From NCBI RefSeq assembly GCF_000237925.1, contig NC_031497.1:23813249-23877248 (forward strand): a DNA stretch of 64,000 nucleotides. Direction: 5' to 3'. The notes beneath the pieces are model-generated. The model saw only the letters and a program-made list of their open reading frames with translations, was not told the DNA's origin and did no database searches. This document shows, piece by piece, positions 53,884-64,000 of the stretch. Source of the stretch: Schistosoma mansoni (taxonomy: Eukaryota; Platyhelminthes; Trematoda; Strigeidida; Schistosomatidae). How positions within the stretch are numbered: position 1 is the first letter of the stretch; each line of letters starts with the position of its first letter. The translations under genes were made by a program, and so were the position numbers.

Positions 53884-54395
53884 TCAGAAGGGGTTTTGTG
53901 GAGATTTAGTATTTTCATAGTTGAAATCATGGGTCAATTGAAGCTAGACCACCATGGAAAACCTGGAAGCACTGGACGGCCGTTTCGTCCTATTATGGGA
54001 TCAGTTGAAGTTAGACATTAACACCGTTGGATGCCGGCTTCGCGGTCTATCGGTTAAGGGCTCTGGCTCGAGACTGGTAGGTCCTGGGTTCGAATCTCGC
54101 GAGTGCGGGATCGTGGGTGCGCACTGCTGAGGAGNNNNNNNNNNNNNNNNNNNNNNNNNNNNNNNNNNNNNNNNNNNNNNNNNNNNNNNNNNNNNNNNNN
54201 NNNNNNNNNNNNNNNNNNNNNNNNNNNNNNNNNNNNNNNNNNNNNNNNNNNNNNNNNNNNNNNNNNNNNNNNNNNNNNNNNNNNNNNNNNNNNNNNNNNN
54301 NNNNNNNNNNNNNNNNNNNNNNNNNNNNNNNNNNGTTTTCCATGGTGGTCTAGCTTCAATTGACTCACGCTTTCAACTATGAAAATAAATAAATG
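53884..54395. repeat. Family B element interrupted by an assembly gap
   Basis: A minus tail with half a hammerhead (53884-53999) is joined to a plus body (TTGAAGTTAGACATTAACAC), a well preserved tRNA-like segment (box B GGGTTCGAATCTC at 54086-54098) and the start of a hammerhead (GCACTGCTGAGGAG). The gap then hides the ribozyme core; the plus tail resumes at 54335. Confidence 0.8.
54135..54334. other. Assembly gap (200 N)
   Basis: Exactly 200 N, a placeholder size. By comparison with other units about 40 bases should be missing. Confidence 0.95.
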
Positions 54396-54556
54396 TTTGT
54401 TTGTGTTATTTTACTGTGCAAGCTAGTTGTTCATCACAATATTTAGGTAAACCGACTGATTAGAATAGTTGAAAGTAGTTAGTATGTACATCTGAACTTG
54501 TTACATCCGAACGTATGGTAAACGAATGATAACTACTAGGTGTTTCATATGCACTA

Positions 54557-54775
54557 CAGCAAATACTTACCCTTTAACATTGTACAGAAGATTGAATGGC
54601 TTAATTAGTATATATTTAACCGAATAATGATATACCTATGTATATTCGATGATTTTGATGTTCGATTATATTTCCTTGAAAAAAGTTTGAACCAGATTGT
54701 AGAGAGAAACATTAAATTTACTTCAAATTCAGTTGCTGAGATTTTATAAAACATATTTTTCCTCCATAAAGCAAT
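54557..54775 (-). repeat. Right arm of the 220-bp inverted repeat
   Basis: Reverse complement partner of 53452-53670. Confidence 0.75.
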
Positions 54776-54847
54776 ACATACTATTGTTTGAACTTAGATT
54801 TATTATGCATGAATCAAATGAAGATGTTTCGAATGAACAAACCATTA

Positions 54848-54965
54848 AGTTAAAATTCACTTAGTATTGTTTGTTTGAATCTTCCCATCGATGTGTTAGG
54901 ACTGCAACTGGTCATTCTCTAATTGGCATATGTACATACTGTGCTTATTGCCTCGATATAGCCTC
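54848..54965 (-). repeat. Sm-alpha-type repeat, head fragment, minus strand
   Basis: Reverse complement of the head region seen at 55400-55520 (plus-strand text GAATCTTCCCATCGATGTG, TAATTGGCATATGTACATAC). Confidence 0.75.
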
Positions 54966-55280
54966 GATATATATATTCAGATCCTAAGCTATTCTGATAA
55001 CCCCAGGCTAGAACTACTCAGCGACTTGAACACCAGGGAGAAGACTCGAGCATGAGAGAAAACACTTTACTGCAAGGTTCATTCATGTACAGAAAATACA
55101 GGGATTTTATAGTAATTAAGAGACCTTGAGTTTACATAGTAGCAGTGTGTTAATCAACCAATCAGGATCTCGTTATTTTAGTAACATAACTTCACATAAC
55201 TTCTAATCAATCGCTGATTGGTTGGGGCTCTTTATGAGCCTCTGGAGGCTCTGTTAGAGTTCTCTGGAAACCGACTTAAC
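54966..55280 (-). mobile_element. LTR-like dispersed repeat, copy 2
   Basis: Homologous to 745-1075 (CAGATCCTAAGCTATTCTG, CTAGAACTACTCAGCGACTT, GTACAGAAAATACAGGG). It separates two Sm-alpha pieces in opposite orientation. Confidence 0.5.
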
Positions 55281-55307
55281 ACCTGTGGACTATCCTCACA
55301 CAGGTAC

Positions 55308-55355
55308 ATCCAGATGACGAGTTCCAAATAGGACGAAACGCGCATCAAACTGGAT
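55308..55355 (+). ncRNA. Hammerhead ribozyme, Sm-alpha type, core C changed
   Basis: Stem I AUCCAG/CUGGAU is intact, but the core box reads AUGACGAG, and three A residues follow the AUC triplet. Probably inactive or weak. Confidence 0.7.
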
Positions 55356-55550
55356 TCCACTGCTAGTCACTATCCATCTTTGCCTACAATGCTTGTGAAT
55401 TAAGGCTATATCGAAGCAATACGCACAGTATGCACATATGCCAATTAGAGACTAACCAGTTGCAATCCTAACACATCGATGGGAAGATTCAAACAAACAA
55501 TACTAAATGAATTTAAACTTCACCCCATCGCACAAGCAAGTGGCTATCAG

Positions 55551-55620
55551 GACTCAGTGGCCGAGTGGATAACGCGATGGCGTTTGAAGCGAAAGGTACT
55601 GGGTTCGAGTCCCAGAGTGA
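55551..55620 (+). promoter_or_regulatory. tRNA-like pol III promoter region of Sm-alpha
   Basis: Box A-like AGTGGCCGAGTGG and box B GGGTTCGAGTCCC (55601-55613) are spaced as in a tRNA gene. No complete cloverleaf was confirmed, so it is called an internal promoter of the repeat and not a tRNA gene. Confidence 0.7.
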
Positions 55621-55644
55621 ACATCAACTTTGAGATGCAGGTAC

Positions 55645-55689
55645 ATTTAGCTGAGGAGTCCCAAATAGGACGAAACGTGAGTCCTGGAT
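55645..55689 (+). ncRNA. Hammerhead ribozyme, Sm-alpha type, core intact
   Basis: AUUUAG pairs with CUGGAU using two G-U wobbles. CUGAGGAG, GUCC/GGAC, GAAAC and GUC all match the consensus. The best plus-strand candidate for cleavage in the window. Confidence 0.8.
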
Positions 55690-55725
55690 TCCACTTCTAA
55701 TCACTGTCCATCTTTGCTTACAAAC

Positions 55726-56511
55726 CATTAAGTTAGCTACAAAGCACCTTAGCGCACCTAATAAAAATCATAAAATGAAAGCAAAATTGTAGTGAATTAT
55801 GACAAGAAAAGAAATCTATCTATTTAAAACCTTAGAATTTTCAATATGTCATCTTATAGGTTAAGGATAACACATTGTTAACAAAATAAAAACTCACTAC
55901 CTAAACTATACTTTCTAGCTCCACACCTATTTTTTTTTATAGTAAAATTTTCTAAATTGTAAGGAAACTAATTAAAGTGTTCTAACTTGATAAAATAATG
56001 TCGGAAATATATGCGAATGTGACAAGTGCTAGACCGCAAATGAATGACCGATTCCCATGAGACACATTCTTTGATACCCTTTCATTAACCATCATATTTT
56101 ATAAACGTTTTTGAACAACCAATAATTTACGACAGAATCTGGTTAATAATAATAGTAATAATACTGCGTAGTTAAACTGTAAGGTTACAGTAAACTACTG
56201 ATATTAAAATTTAAGTGGAATATTTTTTTTTTCCCATAAAAGTGATTGAATGTAAGGTCAGTTTTTTGTTTGCTACTGTTCAATTCAATAGTGTTGTGTA
56301 ATTTAAGGTAAATCAAATAACCTTGATTGACAAAGGGATAAGATGTTTAAATCGATAAATAATGAAATTGGGAAGCTATTTTTTTAAGAGTACAACATTA
56401 CAATGAGAATAATGTGACAATCATAATGATGAACAACGGAATAATGAAATGTCATTAGATCTATATATATGATGGAAGGGGGGAAAGTTGACTATAAACT
56501 ACTTGAAAGTT
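55726..56511. other. AT-rich stretch without a recognised feature
   Basis: No coding or repeat evidence. Confidence 0.4.
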
Positions 56512-56575
56512 ATACTTACTTACTTACTTATTCCTGTTGCCCCTCGTCGAGGAGCACAGGCCGCTCACCAGACTT
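56512..56575 (-). mobile_element. RTE-type retroposon, terminal fragment
   Basis: ACTTACTTACTTACTT followed by CCTCGTCGAGGAGCACAGG is the reverse complement of an RTE 3' end. It differs from the main subfamily (ACTCCCAATGGAGC) and resembles the tail near 130-166. Confidence 0.6.
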
Positions 56576-56972
56576 GAAAGTCATATTAACCGTTTATTCG
56601 CTTTTGTTTACTTCTATATGCTTCCAAACTTCGTATTATGAGACATATACAATATCAATGAATACTTTCAACTTGTTAATGTGTTACTCTAAATAGTAAA
56701 TAAAATAGGCTACTTATTGTTAATTTATATCACATTTTCATGTCTTAGTCAACATCAGGTAATTTTATCTTGTACTTTTTGACCTCTAATATCTCATAAC
56801 TAAAACTTATCTGATATCACTAGGCAATAGTTAACACGATGATTTATTTTTTTAATTAATGGAGTCTTATAAAAAATGATGGAATGCTACAAGATCGTTT
56901 CCTAAAAGTAATCTACAAAAACAATTGAGAAGCACGGAATAGATATCTCTTCATATTCTGTTCATTCCGTAC

Positions 56973-57672
56973 TTACTTACTTACTTACGCCTATTACTCC
57001 CAGTGGAGCATAGGCCGCCGACCAACATTCTCCTGTTGTGCCGTGTTCCGTTAATAGTTCACCTCTATGACCGTTATGGTACAAGTCTTAACGGTGCATA
57101 ATATCAGAAGGCAAAGGGAAGCGGCAACTACATTTTTATTGATAAATGATGCAGATCAGAAAGTTGTGAGCACATGAGCAAGTGTAACCGAGCGAAACAC
57201 AAACGACGTGCATTGGAGATGGCTGGTAAGTCAACTCGTTATAAGCAAGCATTACTCAATATTTATAATCAGACAAAAATGAATGACAGACATGATAAGA
57301 TACGAAGTGTGTACGCATACACGCTCATATGAAAATATAGTCAAGGTTAATAAGCGAATAATTAACAAGATCAAAATATGACTCATAATGTATAGGAGAA
57401 TTGGCTTGGCCAGTAGCTAGGACGAAGTATATGGGCTTAACATATAAACCGATACTACACTCCAACCCACTCTGTCCTGGGCCTTCCTTTCTAGTTCTAT
57501 CCAACTTTTGTTCATTCTTCTCATGACTGTCTCCATTTCTCAACGTAATGTGTTCTTTGGTCTTCCTCTTCTCCTTTGGCCTTCAGAATTCCATAAGAGA
57601 GCTTGTCTTGTGACCTAGTCGGATGCTTTCCTCAATGTGTGTCCCATCCACTTCCAGCGTTTCTTCCTCAGT
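56973..57672 (-). mobile_element. RTE-type retroposon 3' end, split by a solo LTR
   Basis: The 3' end at 56973-57033 and 57460-57672 is continuous once the insertion is removed (plus-strand text CCAACATTCTCC then AACCCACTCTGTCC). Minus orientation. Confidence 0.85.
57034..57459. mobile_element. Solo LTR with CTCC target duplication
   Basis: 426 bp from TGTTGTGCCGTG to GATACTACA, flanked by CTCC at 57030-57033 and 57460-57463. The interrupted RTE copy proves the boundaries. A related diverged copy lies near 46660-47020. Confidence 0.85.
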
Positions 57673-58438
57673 TATCTGACTACCATAATAAAATAGGTTT
57701 ATATTGAAATTAAGAAGTTCGCTTTTACAATGTCAAACATTTTTTAAACAATATTACCTTAGTTATTAATTTATTCATTTGTCTAATTAATAGCAAATAC
57801 TTACTACATTTCTTTATCACTTATAAGCTGGGCTAAATAAATTGAATATTCATGTGATCGTTGTTACAATATTCAGTCTTTTTACTATGCCTACCTAACC
57901 CAATCTACACCAAAGTTCGGTTATATAATTAAAAAGTACTGTTGTTGAAGTCATCAGTCTAACGATTGTCATCGATTCTGAATCTAAGATTCCGAATTTA
58001 AGATGACATAACACAGACAATATATTGGCAATCATACAATAAATGTAGTTTCTGTTAGTTCAAAAAAAGCAAGACAACAGAATAATGATCTTGGAAAGAT
58101 CTTCTTTAAACAGGTGATAAATAATAAGTTGACCAATGGAATCTTAAAAGATTATCTCAACAAAAATGAACATCTTGATGTTATAATGAATGATTCTTTA
58201 ATCCTTTAGCACTTGAACGAAACCGGTGGTATAAAATGAGCCGTTAACAATCAATTCCTAGTTATTCAGCTCATGTCTTAGACGCAGTTTGGAGACATCA
58301 TGATTTTTCTATGGATGCGAATTACTCAAGCAAGCTTAAGATAGACCTGGGAATTTTTGTTTCGTTAATTTCAAGCAGTACAAACGTTTATTCTATAAAT
58401 ATTTCCATCATATTCTCAACATAAGTAAATGATGCATC
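57673..58438. other. Stretch without a recognised feature
   Basis: No repeat ends or coding frame recognised. Confidence 0.4.
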
Positions 58439-58800
58439 TGTAGTGACCTGCTTTTTTCGACAAGAACGCGATTGGTTTAATAGAAACAATTATTATTACA
58501 ACCAATTGTACCGGTGATTGTTTTATCGTACTCGTTGTCGTTTAACTGTATCAAAGTCACTTCTCGTTCCACTCTCCATCTTGTTGGTTTGAACTTTCTT
58601 ATGCTCTGCCCTTATTGTCTGTAATCGTTTGCACGTCTCGGTATTCTTTCGATACCACGAGATCGCCAATAAATATACTCTCTATCTGGACCAGTCACAG
58701 TCTTCTGCTTTGCTAGTTACCAAAGGGACCAAGTCGTTTCTGGGCGCGTAATCTCATTGTAGTGGTGATCATAGTCCATCAAGACTCGATGCCATCTACA
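58439..58800. mobile_element. Solo LTR with CATC target duplication
   Basis: 362 bp from TGTAGTGACCTGC to GCCATCTACA, flanked by CATC at 58435-58438 and 58801-58804. Contains AATAAATATACTC, a plausible polyadenylation region. No copy elsewhere in the window was noticed. Confidence 0.7.
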
Positions 58801-59559
58801 CATCTTCAGCTTTCGGTATCGAATCATTATAACTTTAATCAGCAAGATAATAATGAATTATTTATTCCTTGAACAAGAGTTATTATTGATCGTGTAAAAG
58901 TCTTCATTTTCTCTGTTTTCAGTTTCAACTTTCATTTCATTTAGGTAAAATTATGAGAAAAATTATAACGTACGCTGATAAGTGATGTGGATGAGGCACA
59001 ATCCTTCGACTCCTGCTCCCTGTACAATTTATTTATAAACTCTGAAGCTCTCCTGTAAGCCAATGATTTTAAGATTAGGAGGGGATTTTCAAGTCATACA
59101 AAATTCTTGTTTTTTGACGAGGACTTGAGTAGCACATACCACCAGGCCAGCAGAAACCTTGTTAGACAAATAGTTACCTCCCTTCGCAAAGGTTATGGAT
59201 TAAAGAATTATTTTTGTCATCCGCGCTCTTTTCGAACTGGAAGTTTACTCCTAACTTGATTTGCATTTCTCGAACTTTTACTGTGTTCTCATGCAACAAA
59301 TGTACCATTTCTGATCGAAAGAATCTATTCTGAACTATACGTTCGGTAGATTACTTTCTTTTGAGTTTCACCCAATTTAGTAGTTAACTGCGGTTTCGCC
59401 TAAGCTTACCTTCAGATTTCTTTCAGTTTTTCACGTGAAGGCTAGTTTCAGTTTGTCCTAACTCGTTTTTATTCATTTTTTCCCGTTTTTAGTGCACTGT
59501 ATTTTTTTAATGGTCTAAGGATTTTACTAGCATCTATAAAACAGTTTACGTCAATATAG
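58801..59559. other. Stretch without a recognised feature
   Basis: Possibly the 5' untranslated region of the CR1-like element that follows; no direct evidence. Confidence 0.35.
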
Positions 59560-60760
59560 TCATGCGAAATTTATGCAAACGACCTGGATGCCGTTTTGCT
59601 GTTACATCTGGTATGTAGTGCGACAACTGAAAAGATTGTTTCTATGAAGCGTACACAGATCTCAGAGCAACTGCTTAAAACAGACCCAGCAAGTCGGATC
59701 ATAGGTGGATATGTGTCATGTTCAACACGGATGCTGTAGTTTTGCTGATTAACATCACTGTCCTATTGACAGGTCTGTGGAATAAGTTATCACTAAATTA
59801 GGTAAAAGACAGTCATAAAAAGGGTAGACAAACAAGGACGCGCAATGAAAACAAGAAAAGGATTTTGACAGTTCTACTATAGATGGAGCATTCAATAGCA
59901 CTAGAGATGACAGCACCACCGTAACGTCGATGGTAATAGACTCCTCCAGCAAACGCAGGTCTCCCAACACAGGGTCCATGAATGCAACGGTGGTTCCCAA
60001 AAACTCTGTGGGTGATTGAACCCACGTTAACAGAGTTAAAAATGACCAGGCGCCACCGTCTAAGCTGAACATTCCAAGTATTTAACGGAAATCAGCTGTT
60101 GACTTGGTGACAGTCTACCCCCAAGTATTTCCGTCCGGTCATCAAAGAGTCTGGGAATCAGAAACGCGCTTCGACCTCTGAACAACAAGGTTCTGAACCT
60201 GAACTCACTGGAAAACCTGGGAAAGCAATAATGGTTCGTTATGACTCTCTTATAATCACGAACCTTAAAGATAAACCTGACCTTCCCCTCAGTTTTCAAG
60301 ACAAAATGACAGGATTCTCTGGAAAGAATTGAACTGGAAGCTTGAATTTCCTAGAATAGAGCCTTTGACGGTCACACAGCTCACTCGGGAAAAGACTCTA
60401 GGCATCAAATTAACCCGAGGCTACCTCGTGTAACACTCAATAATGCATCCGAAGAAGAGGATGTCCTGCTAGCTAGTCACTTACTGAAATCCGATGAGAA
60501 CATAAGAATACTGCTTGACATACCGTATTATGAGCAAAGTCTCATCCGGAACATCCCTAAAGAATCCCGCGAGAAGTTTTTCCGCGGAAGAAATATTATT
60601 GCGCAAGATGTACTGGAAAACACGGACTCTGGTCAAACAAACTGATATAGGAGAATGGAAATTATTCAAGCAATCCTTGAACCTCAAAAACATACTGACT
60701 CAACATGTGATGAGACTAGTCAAGAAGGACAGAGATTCTAGACACTGACTAATGAAGATA
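59560..60760 (+). pseudogene. CR1/Jockey-type element, ORF1 remnant with PHD-like finger
   Basis: From the ATG at 59562 the plus strand reads CKRPGCRFAVTSGM, a stop, then CDN-type text whose Cys pattern resembles a PHD finger, as in ORF1 of some CR1-clade elements. Downstream, several frames carry short basic stretches. Stops and frameshifts are frequent, so no protein can be made. Longer minus-strand frames here look like shadows. Confidence 0.55.
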
Positions 60761-60848
60761 ACTTTCCCATCCTCTCATATGGCAGCTGCAACTCTGGAAG
60801 CATGACTATCTACAACAGGGGGATTGAGATGTTCGCCCTCAACTTGAA

Positions 60849-62958
60849 GTGGATGCTCATCGAGATTTCTTACTGCACACAGTCTTATGTGCTACAAAGC
60901 ATTCAGTTCCTCTAACGGTCCCAAAAAGCTACAAACAACGTACAATAATCAAGAACCGCACTATTCGTTTGCTAAGCCGCAAAAGGCACTGTTGGGCTGA
61001 ATATAAACGAACTGATAACAACGGCGCGTACAGGCAATACGAACATATAAGGAACATATTCACAAAGGCAACAAGAGAAGACGGGCTTCAGTACCAGACC
61101 AAGCTTATCGATAAATTTGTCTCCGATCCGAAAAGCTTGTTGCGTTACGCAGCTTCTCTTCGACAAGCCAAAACTGCAGTTTCCCAAGTGCTAGGTTCTA
61201 ATTGTCCGACCAATAACGACGGTGATGCCGCTGAACAATACTCTCAGACATTTCAACTGACCCACATCAACTACACTGATGAAAACTTCGCCTGCACAGG
61301 ACTTTCCGAAGTGGACCTGAGCGCTGACCTGATGTTCCGTAAACTGCAGCACCTAAGAGAAGACACTTCTCCCGGTCCGGATATGGTTCATTCTGCTATA
61401 CTGAGGGAAGCAGCTTCAATTTTTGGCAACACCGCTTAGAGTGATAATTTCACACTCGCTAAGTCGAGGCAAACTACCGGAAATTTGAAAGCTGGCTCAC
61501 ATCACACCGATTTTCAAAGGAGGTCGACGCAGCGAACCCTCAAGCTACTGACCGGTGGCCCTTCTCTCCATACCTTCTAAAATTATGGAGTCCCTTATTT
61601 GCGATGGTATACACGAATACTTATTATCCCTAAAGTTCTTCTCACCCCAACGGTATGGTTTCAGGAAGGGTCACTCTTGTATAACCAACCTTCAGATTGC
61701 GGTGGATAAATGGACAAGCATCATTGATCGTAAGGGGAAGGTTGACATTATGTTACATCGATTGAGTGTGTGCCCTGTTATATATGACGTGATGATTCCC
61801 GCCAATCAGAGAGGAGTGAATTTATCGATCGGATCAATGCTACACAAAAGCCGTACGAGCAGTCTTGAGTACTTATCAGTCCTGCTTTCTACCTAACCCA
61901 GCCAGTTAAGACCAGAACACCATTATCAGCCTCTGCAATATGAATCATTATTCTCAAACATACTGGGTTTATATACCAATCAAACTGATCACATCGTACC
62001 ATAAAATAGAAAATAACATTTGTACAAGATTTAGTCAAATGTGGCTGTGAATAGGGGGAACAGTAATTAATGTACTAGGGATAACTCAAGAGTGGTAAAT
62101 CGTATAATAATGATCTATAGGTCAAAATTAAGCTTGTAATAAGAGGAACATGAATATGAATAGTTAATTTACTTAACAATTGTACGATAGAAAACATACT
62201 TATCATATTGGTCCATAAATAGTCATCAGAGTTACCATTCATAATTCTCTTCGGAATATAACACATTATTTACCTTGATTTCTCACAAGCTTTTGATCGG
62301 GCCAACCATATATGTCTTATCAATAAGCTCAGATGATTGGGTATCAAACCACCTTTGATTGACTGGCTCGCTTCCTATCTAGAAAACCGACATTTTAGGG
62401 TCAGGGTTAACTTCACTTTCTCTCAGGCTATGAAATGTCCTAGTGGGGTCCCCCAGGGCTCAATACTAGGACCTTTTCTCTTCTTGATTTATATAAATGA
62501 TCTTCCACGTCAAGTTTCGTCTGACATATTGCTTTTTGCTAATGATGTGAAACTTTGGAGAGAGAGATACGCGACATGTTGCAGACTATAGTTACAACTT
62601 AGGAAACTCCTCTCTAGAGGTATCCCAAGTCGACAAAGATTTAGAAGAGTTGGTACTCTACCACTTGAAGTCATAAGCTAACTGTGACAAAAACGCCTTT
62701 CAAGCAAACCTTGCGCTGGTAACATTGAGGCGCATTTTTGGCCAGTTTAACAGTAGAACTTTCCACATAATCTTCAACAGTTTTATTCGTCCCCATTTAG
62801 AGTACGGAAACATAGTATTCCCTCCCTCCCTCCAAAAGGATAAGGACACTCTGGAACGTATCCAACGTCGAGTCTCGAAATCAGTTCGGGAACTCAAATT
62901 CAAACCTTATGAAGAGCGCCCTCAGTCACTTAACCTTTACCCGTTACAGTATAGGTGA
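60849..62958 (+). pseudogene. CR1/Jockey-type reverse transcriptase, broken
   Basis: Pieces in order: 60849-61439 (pre-RT and first RT motif, LREDTSPGPDMVHSAIL), 61555-61750 (SIPSKIMESLICDGIHEYL, FSPQRYGFRKGHSCITNLQ), then after an inserted LTR 62264-62591 (IYLDFSQAFDR, CPSGVPQGSILGPFLFLIYI, FANDVKLW) and 62725-62958 (thumb and C-terminus: NSFIRPHLEYGNIVF, RIQRRVSKSV). The catalytic FADD box reads FAND at 62535-62546. The AP endonuclease domain expected before RT is missing; less than 100 bases separate ORF1-like text from pre-RT text. Confidence 0.85.
61751..62263. mobile_element. Solo LTR, family D, inserted in the CR1-like RT, CATTA duplication
   Basis: 513 bp from TGTTACATCGATTG to GGAATATAACA, flanked by CATTA at 61746-61750 and 62264-62268. 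Removing it restores the host reading ...VDI-IYLDFSQAF. Homologous to 1751-2246. Confidence 0.92.
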
Positions 62959-63260
62959 AATTCTTATGACCTACAGTATCCTTAACACTTCCCCTTAAAC
63001 ATCTACTTAAGCTTAGTCACAATACTAACCTACGGGGTAACACTCAGAAACTGGAGACCCGACATAGCAGAACAGACTGTATACACAACTTCTACTCCGT
63101 AAGAGTTGTCAAATACTGGAATTCGCTGCCGACTGAGTCCTTTAAGAGGAAACTTGACCTATTCTTAAGGACCAGTTATTGTAATCGCTTAATTGTCACG
63201 ACTTCTTTAAAATCCTCTGTGAGCCGATTGTACATCAGCACTGTAGCACGTTATATTTTA
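62959..63260 (+). mobile_element. CR1/Jockey-type element, C-terminal end and 3' untranslated region
   Basis: Broken frames encode LKHLLKLSHNTNLRGNTQKL, VRVVKYWNSLPTESFKRKL and DLFLRTSYCNR. The following text (near 63198-63245, ACGACTTCTTTAAAATCCTC and AGCCGATTGTACATCAGCA) also occurs, diverged, inside both TIR elements. Confidence 0.7.
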
Positions 63261-64000
63261 ACATTCACTTGGGAGCAGGAGCGATCCGAAACAACAACAT
63301 AACAGTCAGGACCGGTTAGTGTCTCTGGAGTGAGAACACGGTGTACTGGCACAACAGATATATTTTTAAGATTGAAAGACGCGGTTCGAGTACAAAAAGG
63401 GAAATTTATCGCAAAGTAATTTCACTAGTTGTTCTGCAGGTTCAGATCGCGTAGGGCTTGTTCCTCTTCTTCCAGTGCATTTTCTCTTTGTTGCCCTGCA
63501 ATAAGAAAAACAAACTCGCATTAATAACGTTGCATGTAATGGTTTTTGATGCCATTACACTACTCCCTTTCTACATGAGGCACTGTCCTCAGTGCTGGGC
63601 GTGGGTATGCTACCCCTCCTTCTGGTGGAACTTCATAATGGCTGATTGTAGTCAGGGGGTCGGTGAACAGGGTATCTAAGTGCACCGTTGTTCTGTCTGG
63701 CTTCACTGATTGTATTGTGCTGTTATAACGTCGTCTTGATGATAAAAGACATTGAGGTATTGCATCGTCCGACATTCCGCAGACGACTTATTGATAAACG
63801 ATTGTAGAAGGGTTTCGAAGATTTGGTTTGTTCTTTCCAGTAAGCAGTTACTATCAGGGCACTCGACCCATTCTTAAGGACTAAGGATAATAACTTAGTG
63901 TAGTTTACCGATTTCTTTTTTTCCCTCTATTATCGTTAATATACCTAGGTTCTTGCCTGGAGGTTTTCGTGATCCATTGTCACTATACACGGAAGCCCGT
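63261..64000. other. Unassigned block with a second CR1-like 3' tail
   Basis: 63868-63890 (GACCCATTCTTAAGGACTA) repeats the CR1 C-terminal text seen at 63155-63175 and may be the end of another copy. Between them a minus-strand frame at 63560-63775 (71 residues, with a PPEGG stretch) shows no recognised domain. Confidence 0.35.

Larger units (their letters stand above)
55290..55725 (+). repeat. Sm-alpha-type repeat, tandem unit with two hammerheads
   Basis: From one hammerhead (55308) through tail, head and tRNA-like segment to a second hammerhead (55645). The distance between cleavage positions is 337 nt, close to the known monomer size of this satellite. Shows the tandem form typical of the family. 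Confidence 0.9.

Noticed and set aside
54055-54110. tRNA gene in the family B head
   Set aside because: Box B GGGTTCGAATCTC is good, but the segment is part of a dispersed repeat and the acceptor stem does not pair clearly.
54047-54368. Frames of 78-104 residues across the gap
   Set aside because: They are open only because of undefined bases.
55551-55620. tRNA gene in the Sm-alpha head
   Set aside because: Box A and B are present but no full cloverleaf or convincing anticodon arm was confirmed, and the same segment recurs in every copy of the repeat.
59755-60299. Minus-strand frames of 70-105 residues
   Set aside because: They lie antisense to the CR1 ORF1 remnant, with no motif or splice context.

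Overview
The window looks like nuclear DNA of a blood fluke (genus Schistosoma). The main reason is the Sm-alpha type repeat, a tRNA-like, pol III-type unit followed by a hammerhead ribozyme, found near 1.6, 18.6-19.2 and 54.8-55.7 kb. AT-rich non-coding DNA, RTE-type retroposons ending in TAAGTAAG repeats, Penelope-like fragments and trematode-sized introns agree with this. The species cannot be fixed by eye. All calls rest on reading the sequence and its translations; no database search was possible.

Most of the window is mobile DNA. From 1 to 9.1 kb there are LTR remnants, a degenerate ribozyme repeat and a complete Ty3/Gypsy retrotransposon on the minus strand (4062-8916). That element has 325-bp LTRs, exact CTAAC target duplications, a primer-binding site and a polypurine tract, and it sits inside the 3' end of an older non-LTR element. 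Its pol is dead: two frameshifts, and a Tyr in place of a catalytic Asp in reverse transcriptase. From 9.4 to 21 kb there are several copies of a second hammerhead-bearing repeat (called family B here), Sm-alpha copies, solo LTRs and RTE 3' ends. From 21 to 31 kb there are RTE fragments, a 769-bp element with terminal inverted repeats, a PHD-like ORF1 remnant and a Penelope-like GIY-YIG tail.

The best host gene is on the plus strand, 31889-46220. Six exons with phase-matched splice sites encode the last 600 residues of a von Willebrand A / DUF4537-like protein. Its 5' exons were not found. Its introns hold RTE, Penelope-like, family B and TIR insertions. A second likely host gene lies on the minus strand at 51570-52141; it encodes a glycine-rich then charged protein whose short upstream exon looks like a signal peptide.

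From 46 to 64 kb there are solo LTRs with 4-5 bp target duplications (47528, 57034, 58439, 61751), an RTE fragment bracketed by (TA)n tracts, a 200-N gap inside a family B ribozyme, a roughly 220-bp inverted repeat around that gap, and a decayed CR1/Jockey-type retrotransposon (59.56-63.19 kb) split by a solo LTR.

The most interesting signal is family B. It is about 405 nt per unit, tRNA-like, carries its own hammerhead with a distinct stem I, and is found in tandem and in opposed arrangements. The layout parallels Sm-alpha and fits retrozyme-like propagation through ribozyme-processed RNA.
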